Source: Microbacterium sp. zg-B185
GTDB lineage: Bacteria > Actinomycetota > Actinomycetes > Actinomycetales > Microbacteriaceae
Reading direction: 5' to 3'
Assembly: GCF_030246885.1 (NCBI RefSeq)
Contig: NZ_CP126739.1
Coordinates: forward strand, 558,001-622,000
Length of the DNA: 64,000 nt
The translations under genes were made by a program, and so were the position numbers. The notes under the pieces are model-generated. The model worked only from the letters and a program-made list of their open reading frames with translations, made no database searches and had not been told where the DNA came from. Below, piece after piece: positions 1-8,776 of this stretch (its first letter is position 1; the number at the start of each line of letters is the position of its first letter).

Positions 1-1130
1 ACTTCTCGACCACGTTTCCGCTGCCCGATGTGGAAAGCGGCGGTCTGGCCTACGAGGAGCTCGCCACTGGGCAGAGCCTCGGATCGGACCGCAGCGCCGT
101 CTATCAGCGGCTCTGGCAGCCGGGCGTTGCCCGCTTCGAAGACGCGCTCGCCGACCTGGAATCCACCGAGGGCGCCGTCGCGTTCGCCAGCGGAATGGCT
201 GCGCTCACGGCCTGCCTGATCGCATCCGTGACGGCAGGCAGGGGCCATGTCGTCGCAGTCCGGCCACTGTACGGCGGATCCGATCACGTCCTCGAGAGCG
301 GACTGCTCGGTACGACCGTCACCTGGGCGTCGCCGGACACCATCGCCGCGGCGGTGCGTGCGGACACCGGGCTCGTGATCGTCGAGACGCCGGCGAACCC
401 CACGCTCGAGTTGCTCGATCTGGATGAGGTCGTCGCCGCGGCCGGCGCGGTGCCGGTCCTCGTGGACAACACGTTCGCGACCCCCGTCCTCCAGCAGCCT
501 GCCCGCCATGGTGCCGCCCTGGTGCTGCACAGCGCGACGAAGTACCTCGGCGGGCACGGCGACGTGATGGGCGGGGTCGTGGCCACCGACCAGGAGTGGG
601 TGGAACGGCTGCGACGGGTGCGGGCACTGACCGGCGGCCTGCTGCACCCGATGGCCGCGTACCTGCTGCACCGTGGACTGCGCACCCTCCCGCTGCGGGT
701 GCGCGCACAGCAGCAGACCGCGCAGACGCTGGCTGAGCGGATCAGCGGGCATACGGCCGTTGCGCGCGTCTTCTACCCTGGGCTGCCCGGGCAGGACCCG
801 AAGGGACTCCTCGGCCGCCAACTGGAGGGACCGGGGTCGATCATCGCGGTGGAACTCGCCGGCGGGTACGACGCGGCCGCACGCTTCACCGAGTCGTGCG
901 GACTCATCGAGCACGCGGTCTCGCTCGGGGGCATCGACTCCCTCGTCCAGCATCCCGCCTCGCTCACCCACCGGCCCGTGGCCGGCCCGGCCAAGCCCGG
1001 GGCGGGCGTCGTGCGTCTGTCCATCGGGCTCGAACACATCGACGATCTCACCGACGACGTGATGGTGGCGCTGGCTGCGGCCGAGACAGCCACCGCCGGC
1101 TCCGTCGCGCCGCTCGCCGGCGCCCGCTGA
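1..1130 (+). CDS. Cys/Met metabolism PLP-dependent enzyme (5' truncated)
   Basis: This is a trans-sulfuration family enzyme (cystathionine gamma-lyase, methionine gamma-lyase or O-acetylhomoserine sulfhydrylase type), a cytosolic PLP enzyme of sulfur amino acid metabolism. The frame is open to the left edge of the window, and the residues before the first internal GTG at 30 read FSTTFPLPD, which fits this family, so the true start lies outside. The PLP-binding lysine is in SATKYLGGHG (Lys codon at 540). About 375 residues are visible against a usual 380-400, so little is missing. Substrate choice within the family cannot be settled from sequence alone. It ends 126 bases before the next main gene. 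Confidence 0.9.
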   Translation, partial: FSTTFPLPDVESGGLAYEELATGQSLGSDRSAVYQRLWQPGVARFEDALADLESTEGAVAFASGMAALTACLIASVTAGRGHVVAVRPLYGGSDHVLESGLLGTTVTWASPDTIAAAVRADTGLVIVETPANPTLELLDLDEVVAAAGAVPVLVDNTFATPVLQQPARHGAALVLHSATKYLGGHGDVMGGVVATDQEWVERLRRVRALTGGLLHPMAAYLLHRGLRTLPLRVRAQQQTAQTLAERISGHTAVARVFYPGLPGQDPKGLLGRQLEGPGSIIAVELAGGYDAAARFTESCGLIEHAVSLGGIDSLVQHPASLTHRPVAGPAKPGAGVVRLSIGLEHIDDLTDDVMVALAAAETATAGSVAPLAGAR

Positions 1131-1179
1131 CTCGCCGCCGCGGCATCGGACACGTCTGCCCGCGTGGCAGAGTGTTCCC

Positions 1180-1260
1180 GTGCCACTGACAGCCGCCGGT
1201 CGCTCCGACGAGGACGCGCTCACGCCCGAACGTCCCTCCCGGGGAAGGGCGACGCAATGA
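1180..1260 (+). CDS. Possible 26-codon upstream ORF coupled to the ATP-grasp gene
   Basis: A short GTG-started frame beginning VPLTAAGRSDEDAL ends in a TGA that overlaps the ATG of the next gene in the arrangement ATGA (1257-1260). A CAGAGT hexamer (1168-1173) lies exactly 6 bases upstream, the same geometry as the leaderless promoters elsewhere in this window, although its first base is C where most have T. It could be a leader peptide translationally coupled to the downstream gene, or a chance frame. It resembles no protein I recognise. Confidence 0.25.
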   Translation: MPLTAAGRSDEDALTPERPSRGRATQ

Positions 1261-3794
1261 GCGTGCTCCGCGACTATGCGGCCGGGCTGGCCCAGCCGAC
1301 CCTTCCGTTCACGCCCGCCACCGGCGCGAGGTTCGACGAGGTGGTGGGGGCCGATGGCGCCCTGCGACCGGCGTGGCGGGGCATGGCGGCGATCGCCGTG
1401 GACCTGACTCCGGCCCAGGTGGACCGGATCGACACCGAGATCACGACTCTGCTGGCCGACGACGGCGTGACGTACGGCAGCGGCGACGCCGGCTCGCAGC
1501 CCTGGCAGCTGGACCCCATGCCGTTGGTGCTGGATGCGGTGACGTGGGGACGCCTGGAGATCGGACTGGCGCAGCGGACCGAGCTGCTCAACGCGCTGCT
1601 GGCCGACATCTACGGCGAGCAGCGACTGCTGGCCGAAGGGGTCATCCCCGCCGCGGTCGTGTTCGGCCACTCCGGATTCGTCCGCCCCATCGTGCGCCCG
1701 CGCGGCTTCGACCCCCACCCGCTGATCCTCGCCAGCACCGATCTCGGCCGCGATGCGGCGGGCGAATGGCACGTCCTGACCGACCGGGTGCAGGCGCCGT
1801 CGGGACTGGGCTACGCCATGGAGAACCGTCGCGTCCTGTCGCGGGTGCTGCCCGAGCTCTACGATGCGGCCGGACTGCATCGCATGGAGCCGTATTTCTC
1901 GGCGCTGCGGGCCGCGCTGCTGCAGGCGGCACCGGCGGGGCTCGCCGACCCGCGCATCGTGGTGCTCTCGCCCGGAACACATTCGGAGACCGCATACGAC
2001 CAGGCCTTCCTGGCCAACATCCTCGGGTTCCCCCTGGTGCAGGGCGAAGACCTGGTCGTGCAGGAAGGATCGGTGTGGATCAAACCCGCCGGTTTCCCGC
2101 AGCAGCAGCCGCAGGAGCGCGTGGATGTGATCCTGCGCCGCGTCGACGCGGAGTGGTGCGACCCGCTGGAGCTGCGTGCCGGCTCGCAGCTCGGTGTCGC
2201 CGGTCTCACGGAGGCGGTGCGGCGCGGAAACGTGCGGCTCGTGAACGGGCTGGGGGCGGGTGTGCTGGAGAACCCCGGGCTGATGCCGTTCATGCCGGCC
2301 GTCTGCGAGCGGCTGCTCGGCGAGCAGCTGCGGCTCCCGTCCGTGCCCACACTGTGGTGCGGCGAGCCCGACGGGCTGTCCGCGGTGCTGGCTGCCGTTG
2401 CCGACGACCGCGGAGAGATGACCGTGCGTGAGATCGACGGGCGTGCCGCCGAGCTGTCCGCCCTGGATCCGGCATCCCTCCGCGCCCGGATTCTGGCCGC
2501 GCCGCACCGATTCGTCGGTCAGACCCGCGTGCCGCTGTCCCAGGCTCCGGCCTGGGGTTCGTCCGGTCGCGTGTCCGGACGTGTGCAGCCCCATCCGCTC
2601 GTGCTGCGCGCGTTCACCGTGCGCGACGGTGCGATCTACCGCCCGCTGGTCGGGGGCTTGGCGACCCTGGTCGACGGCCCCACCGCCGGCCTGGCCACCA
2701 AGGATGTATGGGTGCTCAAGGCTTCACCGGGCGAGCCCGATCAGGGCATGGTCGAACCCGCTCCCGTCCCGCTCTCCCGCGCGGTCCCGGTCCTGTCCCC
2801 GCGGGCGGTCGAGGACATGTTCTGGTCCGGCAGGTACGCCGAGCGTGCCGAGGACCTCGTGCGGCTGGTGATCACCGTCAGCGCGTACGCGGAGCAGCTC
2901 GACTTCACCTCCACCACGCAGGGCGGCGCGGCACTGCGGGCACTGTTCCGCGCGCTCCAGCGCCTGGGCGGGACCCGCTGGAGCGATCCGGACCTCGAAC
3001 AGCGGTCACTTCTGGTGGACGCGGATCGTCCCGGTTCGGCCGCGCACTCCTTGGAACGTCTGCGCGATGCGCTCGAGGCGGTGCGCGATCAGCTCTCCGG
3101 CGACACCTGGCGCGCGTTCGGGAGCACCGACCGTGCGATGCGGGCGCTGCGCACAGCCCCTCGCCCGCAGATCGCCGAGTCGGCCAGCCGCATGCTGGGC
3201 GGCATCCTGTCCTTGCAGGGCGTCACGGCGAACATGATGCGCGATGACGGCTGGCACGCCATCGAGACGGGGCGCCACCTCGAGCGTGGGCTGCAGGTGT
3301 GCACCCTGCTCACCGCCACCACGATCGCCTCGGCCGACGCGGGCACGGAGCGCGCCGTGCTCGGTGGCGTGCTGATGGCCTCGGAGAGCTCCGTCACGCA
3401 CCGGCGTCGATTCCGCGGCGGCGTCCGCGCCGCCGACGTGCTCGAACTGCTGCTCGCCGATCCCGGCAACCCCCGCTCGCTGACCTTCGCCCTCGGGCAT
3501 GTACGGGACCACGTGTCGCAGCTGGCCGGCTCCACCGGATCGACCCGACCGGAACGGCTCCTCGAACAGCTCGAGCAGACGCTCGAGCAGAGCGACATCC
3601 GAGCGCTCGCCGCGCCCGAAGACGGGCGCCGGGCGGCTCTGGAGGCCTTTCTCGGGGAGACGCGAGCGCAGCTGGAACGAATCGGCGATGCGATCGTGCA
3701 CGTCCACTTCGGTGGCGGACCCCACCCGCGGCCTCTCTCGGCGCTGTCCCTGACCGAAGTGCCGGCCGCGCCGGCAACCGAGGTGAGCAGGTGA
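1257..3794 (+). CDS. Circularly permuted ATP-grasp / alpha-E domain fusion protein
   Basis: A predicted amidoligase of 845 residues. The first part (about 1-490) matches the circularly permuted type-2 ATP-grasp family (DUF404/DUF407). The second (about 510-845, starting near VEDMFWSGRYAERAEDLVRLV) is an alpha-E helical domain (DUF403). In many bacteria these are separate adjacent genes; here they are fused. The ATG at 1257 is chosen because GGGGAAGGG lies just upstream and the longer frame back to 1164 adds only basic, non-family residues. The stop overlaps the start of the transglutaminase gene, so the two form an operon. The family is known from comparative genomics as a probable peptide or isopeptide bond-forming system; its substrate is unknown. 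Confidence 0.88.
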   Translation: MSVLRDYAAGLAQPTLPFTPATGARFDEVVGADGALRPAWRGMAAIAVDLTPAQVDRIDTEITTLLADDGVTYGSGDAGSQPWQLDPMPLVLDAVTWGRLEIGLAQRTELLNALLADIYGEQRLLAEGVIPAAVVFGHSGFVRPIVRPRGFDPHPLILASTDLGRDAAGEWHVLTDRVQAPSGLGYAMENRRVLSRVLPELYDAAGLHRMEPYFSALRAALLQAAPAGLADPRIVVLSPGTHSETAYDQAFLANILGFPLVQGEDLVVQEGSVWIKPAGFPQQQPQERVDVILRRVDAEWCDPLELRAGSQLGVAGLTEAVRRGNVRLVNGLGAGVLENPGLMPFMPAVCERLLGEQLRLPSVPTLWCGEPDGLSAVLAAVADDRGEMTVREIDGRAAELSALDPASLRARILAAPHRFVGQTRVPLSQAPAWGSSGRVSGRVQPHPLVLRAFTVRDGAIYRPLVGGLATLVDGPTAGLATKDVWVLKASPGEPDQGMVEPAPVPLSRAVPVLSPRAVEDMFWSGRYAERAEDLVRLVITVSAYAEQLDFTSTTQGGAALRALFRALQRLGGTRWSDPDLEQRSLLVDADRPGSAAHSLERLRDALEAVRDQLSGDTWRAFGSTDRAMRALRTAPRPQIAESASRMLGGILSLQGVTANMMRDDGWHAIETGRHLERGLQVCTLLTATTIASADAGTERAVLGGVLMASESSVTHRRRFRGGVRAADVLELLLADPGNPRSLTFALGHVRDHVSQLAGSTGSTRPERLLEQLEQTLEQSDIRALAAPEDGRRAALEAFLGETRAQLERIGDAIVHVHFGGGPHPRPLSALSLTEVPAAPATEVSR

Positions 3795-4687
3795 AGTACC
3801 GGGTCACCCATCGCACCACGTACACGTACGACGATGACGTCGCGAGCAGCTTCGGTCTGGCACACCTGCGACCCCGCGAGCTGGCCTGGCAGCAGGTGAC
3901 CGGGCGGTCGGTCGCGATCGATCCGATGCCCGGTGACATCACCGACGATGTGGACTGCTACGGCAATGTCGTGTCGTACTTCCACGTCAGCGCACCCCAC
4001 ACGCGACTCACGATCGACGCCACCAGCGAGGTGACCGTCCAGCCGACGGACTACGACGCGGTGGCGCTCTCCCAACCATGGGAGCACTCCCGACCGCTGG
4101 TGAACCCCGGCATCTCGCCGCGCGCGTGGGCGGCGACCGAGTTCGCGCTGGAATCGCCCAAGGTGAGGCACGTCAGCGCCGCGCACGAGTACGGAGCATC
4201 CTCGCTGCGACCGGGCCGTCCGATCGGCGAGGCGGTCACCGACCTGATGCATCGCATCAAGGCCGACTTCGATTACGACAAGACCGCCACCACGGTCACG
4301 AGCACGGTCGCGGACGTCCTCGACAAGCGCGCGGGCGTCTGCCAGGACTTCGCGCACGTCGCGCTCGCGTGCCTGCGCAGTCACGGCATCGCGGCCAGGT
4401 ACGTCAGCGGCTATCTTGCGACGCGTCCGGCACCGGGCAGACCCCGTGTGGTCGGCGCGGACGCGTCGCACGCGTGGGTCGCGGCATGGCTGCCCGGGTC
4501 GGACCAATGGCTCGCCTTCGATCCGACCAACGACCAGTGGGTCTCGGACCGGCACGTCACCGTGGCGTGGGGGCGAGACTACGGTGACGTCCCGCCCGTG
4601 AAGGGCGTCATCTTCACGGACGCGCAGAACTCGACGCTGCGGGTCTCCGTCGACGTCGCCCCGGTCGAGGAGACGTTCCCGGCGTGA
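3791..4687 (+). CDS. Transglutaminase-like cysteine protease family protein
   Basis: A 298-residue protein with an N-terminal beta domain (VKYRVTHRTTYTYDDDV) and a transglutaminase core. The catalytic Cys is in RAGVCQDFAHVAL, the His in DASHAWVAAW and the Asp in FDPTNDQW. GTG at 3791 overlaps the stop of the ATP-grasp/alpha-E gene and is preceded by GAGGTGAG. Proteins of this type are constant partners of the ATP-grasp/alpha-E genes and are thought to cleave or transfer the amide bond made by that enzyme; that role is inference. A strong hairpin follows at 4731-4770, closing the operon. Confidence 0.9.
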   Translation: MKYRVTHRTTYTYDDDVASSFGLAHLRPRELAWQQVTGRSVAIDPMPGDITDDVDCYGNVVSYFHVSAPHTRLTIDATSEVTVQPTDYDAVALSQPWEHSRPLVNPGISPRAWAATEFALESPKVRHVSAAHEYGASSLRPGRPIGEAVTDLMHRIKADFDYDKTATTVTSTVADVLDKRAGVCQDFAHVALACLRSHGIAARYVSGYLATRPAPGRPRVVGADASHAWVAAWLPGSDQWLAFDPTNDQWVSDRHVTVAWGRDYGDVPPVKGVIFTDAQNSTLRVSVDVAPVEETFPA

Positions 4688-4730
4688 CCCGTCCGTCCCG
4701 GACGGTGCGGTCCCCGGCCCGCCGCGCCGG

Positions 4731-4770
4731 CCGAGTCCTCCGTTCGGGATAACCCGAACCGAGGACTCGG
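4731..4770 (+). terminator. 18-bp inverted repeat after the transglutaminase gene
   Basis: Two 18-base arms (4731-4748 and 4753-4770) are complementary at 17 of 18 positions around a 4-base ATAA loop. It lies 43 bases after the transglutaminase stop and 45 bases before the histidine kinase start. There is no T-run, as is common for actinobacterial terminators. It could also be a protein-binding operator for the downstream two-component operon. Confidence 0.6.
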
Positions 4771-4815
4771 GACGACCGGGCGGCGGCCGGCCGGACGCGA
4801 CCGTACCGTGGTGAC

Positions 4816-6111
4816 ATGACCTCCCAGATCTCGACGCGACCCGTCGCCCCGGCGCCGATACCGCAGCGCGCTCCCGCCCTCGCCGCCCCGCTTCGGATAG
4901 CCGGTGCCGTGGCGCAGCTGGCCGCGCTCGGCGTGGTCGGCCCCCTCGTCTTCACCGTGCTGGTCACCCTCCTGGCCGTGGGGCTGGGCCTGGTGCCCGT
5001 GCTCGGAATCGGCCTGGTGCTGCTGCTCGGCTTCGTCTACGGCCTCTACGGCCTGGGCTGGCTGGAGACCGCCCGTGTCGACGGTCTCTATTCGCTCGGG
5101 CTGCCGGGCCTGCGGCCCCGCACCCGCACGCGGCCCGGCTTCGGCGGATTCCTGCGGATGGTCTGGGACCAGTTCACCGACCCGTCGATGTGGCGGGCGA
5201 TCGCCAGCGCTGCGATCGCCAGCATCCTCGGCCTCGTCGTGCTTCCCCTTCTTTCGATCTTCGCGTCCGGAATCGTCCTCGCCTTCGCTCCGCTGTTCGC
5301 ACGCAGCGCCGCCGTGCGGCTTGCCGCGACGGGGCTCGAGGTGCCCGTTGCGTGGGCATCGGTGGTGGGAGTGCTCGCCGCCGTCGTCGCGCTCGCCGCC
5401 GTCGTGGGCATCGCGCTGCTGCACGGTGTGCTGGCGCGCGTCATCGTGATCCCCACCCGCGAGGCGCAGCTGACGGAGCAGGCCCGCACCTCCGACGCCC
5501 AGCGCGCCGGCGCCCTGCGCGCGTCCGAAGTGGAACGCACGCGCATCGAGCGCGACCTCCACGACGGCGTGCAGCCGCGCCTCGTGTCGGTGGGCATGAC
5601 CCTCGGCCTGGCCCAGCAGAAGATGGACGACGACCCGGCGGCAGCCAAAGCGCTGCTCGCCGAAGCGCACACCTCCACCAAGGCGGCGATCACGGAACTG
5701 CGACAGCTCGCCCGCGGCATCCACGCGTCCGTGCTGGATGACCGAGGTCTGGATGCCGCCCTCTCCGCCCTCGCCGGACGCTCCCACATCCCGGTCCATC
5801 TGGACGTACGGCTGGACTCGCGCTGCAGCCGCGACGCCGAAGCCGCCGTGTATTTCGCCATCGCGGAGACCCTCACGAACGCCGCCAAGCACTCCCGCGC
5901 CAGTGAATGCCGTGTGATCGTGCGCCAGCGGGAGGGCGGGACGCTCTGGGCGCGCGTCGAGGACAACGGAATCGGCGGCGCACAGGTGATCGCCGGGGGA
6001 GGGCTGGACGGCATCTCGAACCGGATCCTCGCTGCCCGCGGCACCGTCCGGCTGGAAAGCCCGCAGGGCGGACCCACATCGCTGGAGGTGAGCGTCCCGT
6101 GCGCATCCTGA
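4816..6111 (+). CDS. Sensor histidine kinase (NarL-type partner)
   Basis: A 431-residue membrane kinase. The N-terminal half (about 20-210) has several hydrophobic segments. It is followed by a dimerisation/phosphoacceptor region ERTRIERDLHDG (His about residue 249) of the HisKA_3 class and an HATPase domain with an N box (AETLTNAAKHS) and G box (VEDNGIGGA). It should autophosphorylate and pass phosphate to the regulator encoded immediately downstream, whose start it overlaps by 13 bases. The signal is unknown. The third gene of the operon, a membrane-anchored DUF4097 protein, points to cell-envelope sensing (inference). Confidence 0.93.
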   Translation: MTSQISTRPVAPAPIPQRAPALAAPLRIAGAVAQLAALGVVGPLVFTVLVTLLAVGLGLVPVLGIGLVLLLGFVYGLYGLGWLETARVDGLYSLGLPGLRPRTRTRPGFGGFLRMVWDQFTDPSMWRAIASAAIASILGLVVLPLLSIFASGIVLAFAPLFARSAAVRLAATGLEVPVAWASVVGVLAAVVALAAVVGIALLHGVLARVIVIPTREAQLTEQARTSDAQRAGALRASEVERTRIERDLHDGVQPRLVSVGMTLGLAQQKMDDDPAAAKALLAEAHTSTKAAITELRQLARGIHASVLDDRGLDAALSALAGRSHIPVHLDVRLDSRCSRDAEAAVYFAIAETLTNAAKHSRASECRVIVRQREGGTLWARVEDNGIGGAQVIAGGGLDGISNRILAARGTVRLESPQGGPTSLEVSVPCAS

Positions 6112-6776
6112 TCTGCGAGGACTCGGTCCTGCTGCGCGAAGGCCTCGTGCGCCTTCTCGAAGACGCCAATCACGTCGTCGTCGCGGCGCTGCCGGATGCG
6201 ACTCAGCTGGACCAGACGGTCGTGGACACCGCGCCGGACCTGTGCATCCTGGACGTCCGACTGCCGCCCACCTATACGGACGAGGGGATCCGCGCCGCAC
6301 TGCGGCTGCGCGCGCAGCATCCCGCGCTTCCGGTGGTCGTGCTCTCCCAATACGTCGAAGAGCGCTATGCCACCGACCTGATCACCGCGCAGGGGGGCGC
6401 ACTGGGCTATCTGCTGAAGGACCGGGTCGCGGATGTGACCGATTTCCTCGACGCGGTCACCCGGATCAGCCAGGGCGCCACCGTGCTCGACCCGGAAGTG
6501 GTCGCCCAGCTGCTGAGCCGGCGGCCGAAGGACGAACGGATGCGTCGCCTCACCGACCGCGAAGCGTCCACCCTGGCACTGATCGCCGAGGGGAAATCCA
6601 ACCAGGCGATCGCTTCCACGCTCTTCGTTTCCGAGGCCAGCGTCGAGAAGTACATCACCGCGATCTTTCAGAAGCTCGACCTCGAACCGGACGAATCCGG
6701 CAACCGACGGGTGCTCGCAGCGCTCGTCCATCTCGAATACGGCGGCGGACAGCCGCAGGCAGGAGCACCCTCATGA
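6099..6776 (+). CDS. LuxR/NarL-family response regulator
   Basis: A 225-residue regulator. It has a receiver domain with acidic pocket ICEDS near the N-terminus, phospho-acceptor Asp about residue 52 (ILDVRLP) and conserved Lys about 107 (LLKDR), then a C-terminal HTH of the LuxR type (LTDREASTLALIAEGKSNQAIA). GTG at 6099 gives the canonical receiver start VRILICEDS and overlaps the kinase gene; earlier codons in the frame are kinase shadow. It is the cognate partner of the kinase by position. Its stop overlaps the start of the next gene (ATGA), so the three are one transcript. Confidence 0.94.
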   Translation: MRILICEDSVLLREGLVRLLEDANHVVVAALPDATQLDQTVVDTAPDLCILDVRLPPTYTDEGIRAALRLRAQHPALPVVVLSQYVEERYATDLITAQGGALGYLLKDRVADVTDFLDAVTRISQGATVLDPEVVAQLLSRRPKDERMRRLTDREASTLALIAEGKSNQAIASTLFVSEASVEKYITAIFQKLDLEPDESGNRRVLAALVHLEYGGGQPQAGAPS

Positions 6777-7681
6777 GCACCCCGACGAACCCGACGGATC
6801 CGAGCTACTCGACGAACCCGACCTATCCCACCGTCCCGACCGTTCCGCCGACGGCCGCGCAGCCCGGGACCCCCACGCCGCCGCCCGGCGAGACGCGCGG
6901 TGCCTCGCGTGTCGTCGCGATCCTCACCATCGCCCTCGGTGGCGCGGTCGTGCTCGGCGCGATCGGCTCCGCGACGTTCTCGACCATCGCCGCAGCGAGC
7001 GTGCGCAGCGAGGCGCAGTCGATCGACGCGACCGGCGTCACCGAGCTGGATGTCTCCGTCGACGGGGCCGCCCTGCGCATCGAGTTCGACGAGGTCGCCG
7101 AGGCGACCCTGGAGGTCACCAGCGGCGGGGGCGTCGGGCCGTGGACCCTGGAGCGCGACGGCGACGAGCTGAACGTCGCATCACCGCGCACCTTCGGGCC
7201 GCGGTGGCTCTTCTTCGGCGACGTGAAGGCGACCCTGACGCTCCCGAGCGAGATCCAAGGCGCGGCCCTGGATGCGGTGCTGGATCTTTCCGCCGGTGAT
7301 CTGACCGTCGACGGCGACTTCGGGAACCTCGACATCCGGATCGGGGCCGGCGGGCTCACCGTGGACGGATCGGCGCAGACGCTCCTGGCGGAGCTGAGCG
7401 CGGGGGCGGCCGACATCGAGCTCGCCGACGTGCGGGAGGCGCAGTTCTCCGTCAGCGCCGGGACGGTCGATGCTCGTCTGACAGGATCATCGCCGCGCGA
7501 GGTGACGGTCGATGTCAGCGCCGGCTCGCTGGACCTGCGGGTGCCCGAGGGTGCGTACGATGTCCGCTCCGACGTGTCGGCGGGTGAGTTCAACAACGAG
7601 CTGCGCACCGACGCCGGCGCCCGCAACGTCGTGGACGTCACCGTCTCGGCCGGCTCCGCCACGATCGCCGGCACGCGGTAA
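6773..7681 (+). CDS. Membrane-anchored DUF4097-type beta-repeat protein
   Basis: A 302-residue protein. It has a Pro/Thr/Asn-rich cytoplasmic start with repeated T(N)PT motifs (residues 1-45), one membrane segment (about 45-75) and then an external repetitive region with regularly spaced motifs such as LSAGDLTVDGDF, LSAGAADIELADV and VSAGSLDLRV, typical of the DUF4097 beta-helix. It has no catalytic motif. Start ATG at 6773 overlaps the response regulator stop. It is probably the target or sensor partner of the two-component system. Confidence 0.85.
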   Translation: MSTPTNPTDPSYSTNPTYPTVPTVPPTAAQPGTPTPPPGETRGASRVVAILTIALGGAVVLGAIGSATFSTIAAASVRSEAQSIDATGVTELDVSVDGAALRIEFDEVAEATLEVTSGGGVGPWTLERDGDELNVASPRTFGPRWLFFGDVKATLTLPSEIQGAALDAVLDLSAGDLTVDGDFGNLDIRIGAGGLTVDGSAQTLLAELSAGAADIELADVREAQFSVSAGTVDARLTGSSPREVTVDVSAGSLDLRVPEGAYDVRSDVSAGEFNNELRTDAGARNVVDVTVSAGSATIAGTR

Positions 7682-7756
7682 CAGCGGCGCGCGCCGCAGC
7701 CGCGCTCACTTCGCGGGCATGGTGCCGGAGATCCCCGGACCCGGTGCCGGCCCGCG

Positions 7757-8674
7757 TCAGCGCAGAACGAGCGCGGCCGCGCCGACCAGAGGTCCGTTCC
7801 CGTCCAGACCGGTCGCCTCCACACGGACCCGGCGGGCATAGTCGAACACCGCAGCATCGCGCACGGCAGACCGCACCAGATCGATGTAGTCCTCTGCGAC
7901 TCGGGCGAAGCCGCCGGCGACGACAGCGACCTCGAGGTCCAGCAGCGTCGTGACATCGGCGATGGCTTGGCCGACCGCCGCCGCCGATCGACGCACTGCA
8001 GCCGTGGCGATCGGGTCGCCCGCCGCGTAGCCGGCCGCCAGTTCTTCGCCGGTGCTGCCGCGCCATCCCTGGGCGCGAGCCCACGCGACGGTCGCCGGTC
8101 CGGAGGCGATCGACTCCAGCGTGCCGTCCGTGGCAGCCCGGCCCGGCTGTCGCGGCAGCAGGCGGAGCTGCCCGATATGCCCGGCATTGCCGGAGAGGCC
8201 GGTCACCGGCGCACCGTTGACGATCAGCCCGCCGCCGATCCCGGTGGAGACCACCATCGCCAGAGCACCGCGTGCTCCCGCCGCAGCGCCGCGCCAGTGC
8301 TCGGCCAGCGCGATGCACGCACCATCCAGGGCGAGCCGGACAGGGATGCCGGGGCTCAGCTCCTCCAGCAGCGCCACGACCCGCAGATCCGCGATCGCGG
8401 GGAGGTTCAGTGGCGCGATGGTCCCGTGGGCCAGGTCGACCGGCCCCGCCGAGCCGACGCCGATGCCGCTCAGCCGATCACCCGGCCGGATGTCGTGGAG
8501 GGCGGCTGCGGCGACGGCGCGGATGGCCTCCGCGATGTCGTCGCGGGCGGCATCCCGTCCGGTGGGCGCACGATGCTGCGTGCCGGGCAGAACCGCACCG
8601 TCCGCGTCGACCAGTGCGGCATCGACCTTGGTCCCCCCGATGTCCACGGCGAGTGCGATCGTGCCGGCCTGCAT
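7757..8674 (-). CDS. ROK family sugar kinase without the usual zinc motif
   Basis: A 305-residue ROK protein (glucokinase/N-acetylsugar kinase type). It has the phosphate-binding motif ALAVDIGGTKVDAAL at the start and STGIGGGLIVNG in the middle. Where the family normally has a CxCGxxGC zinc cluster, this protein reads LRLLPRQPGRAATDGTLES, without cysteines. The catalytic Asp appears kept in ALDGACIAL. ATG at 8674 is chosen because CAGGAT ends 6 bases before it, matching the leaderless pattern. No N-terminal HTH is present, so it is an enzyme rather than a repressor. Sugar specificity is unknown. Confidence 0.85.
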   Translation of the reverse strand: MQAGTIALAVDIGGTKVDAALVDADGAVLPGTQHRAPTGRDAARDDIAEAIRAVAAAALHDIRPGDRLSGIGVGSAGPVDLAHGTIAPLNLPAIADLRVVALLEELSPGIPVRLALDGACIALAEHWRGAAAGARGALAMVVSTGIGGGLIVNGAPVTGLSGNAGHIGQLRLLPRQPGRAATDGTLESIASGPATVAWARAQGWRGSTGEELAAGYAAGDPIATAAVRRSAAAVGQAIADVTTLLDLEVAVVAGGFARVAEDYIDLVRSAVRDAAVFDYARRVRVEATGLDGNGPLVGAAALVLR

Positions 8675-8776
8675 GCTCCGATCCTGCCAGATCGGGCACG
8701 GCACGGCCCCGGGCACCGCGGCGAGCGGATCACGCCTCCGCTGGTCAGCGCTGCGCGTCCTGGGCAGGATGGAATC

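Noticed and set aside
1164..1256. Longer N-terminus of the ATP-grasp protein from GTG 1164
   Set aside because: The added 31 residues are Arg/Ser-rich and unlike the family, and ATG 1257 has its own ribosome-binding site.
4579..6731. Long minus-strand open frames (573 and 547 codons) opposite the two-component genes
   Set aside because: They are antisense to a clear kinase and regulator, have low-complexity Arg/Gly/Ala/His-rich translations and no domains; this is usual in very GC-rich DNA.
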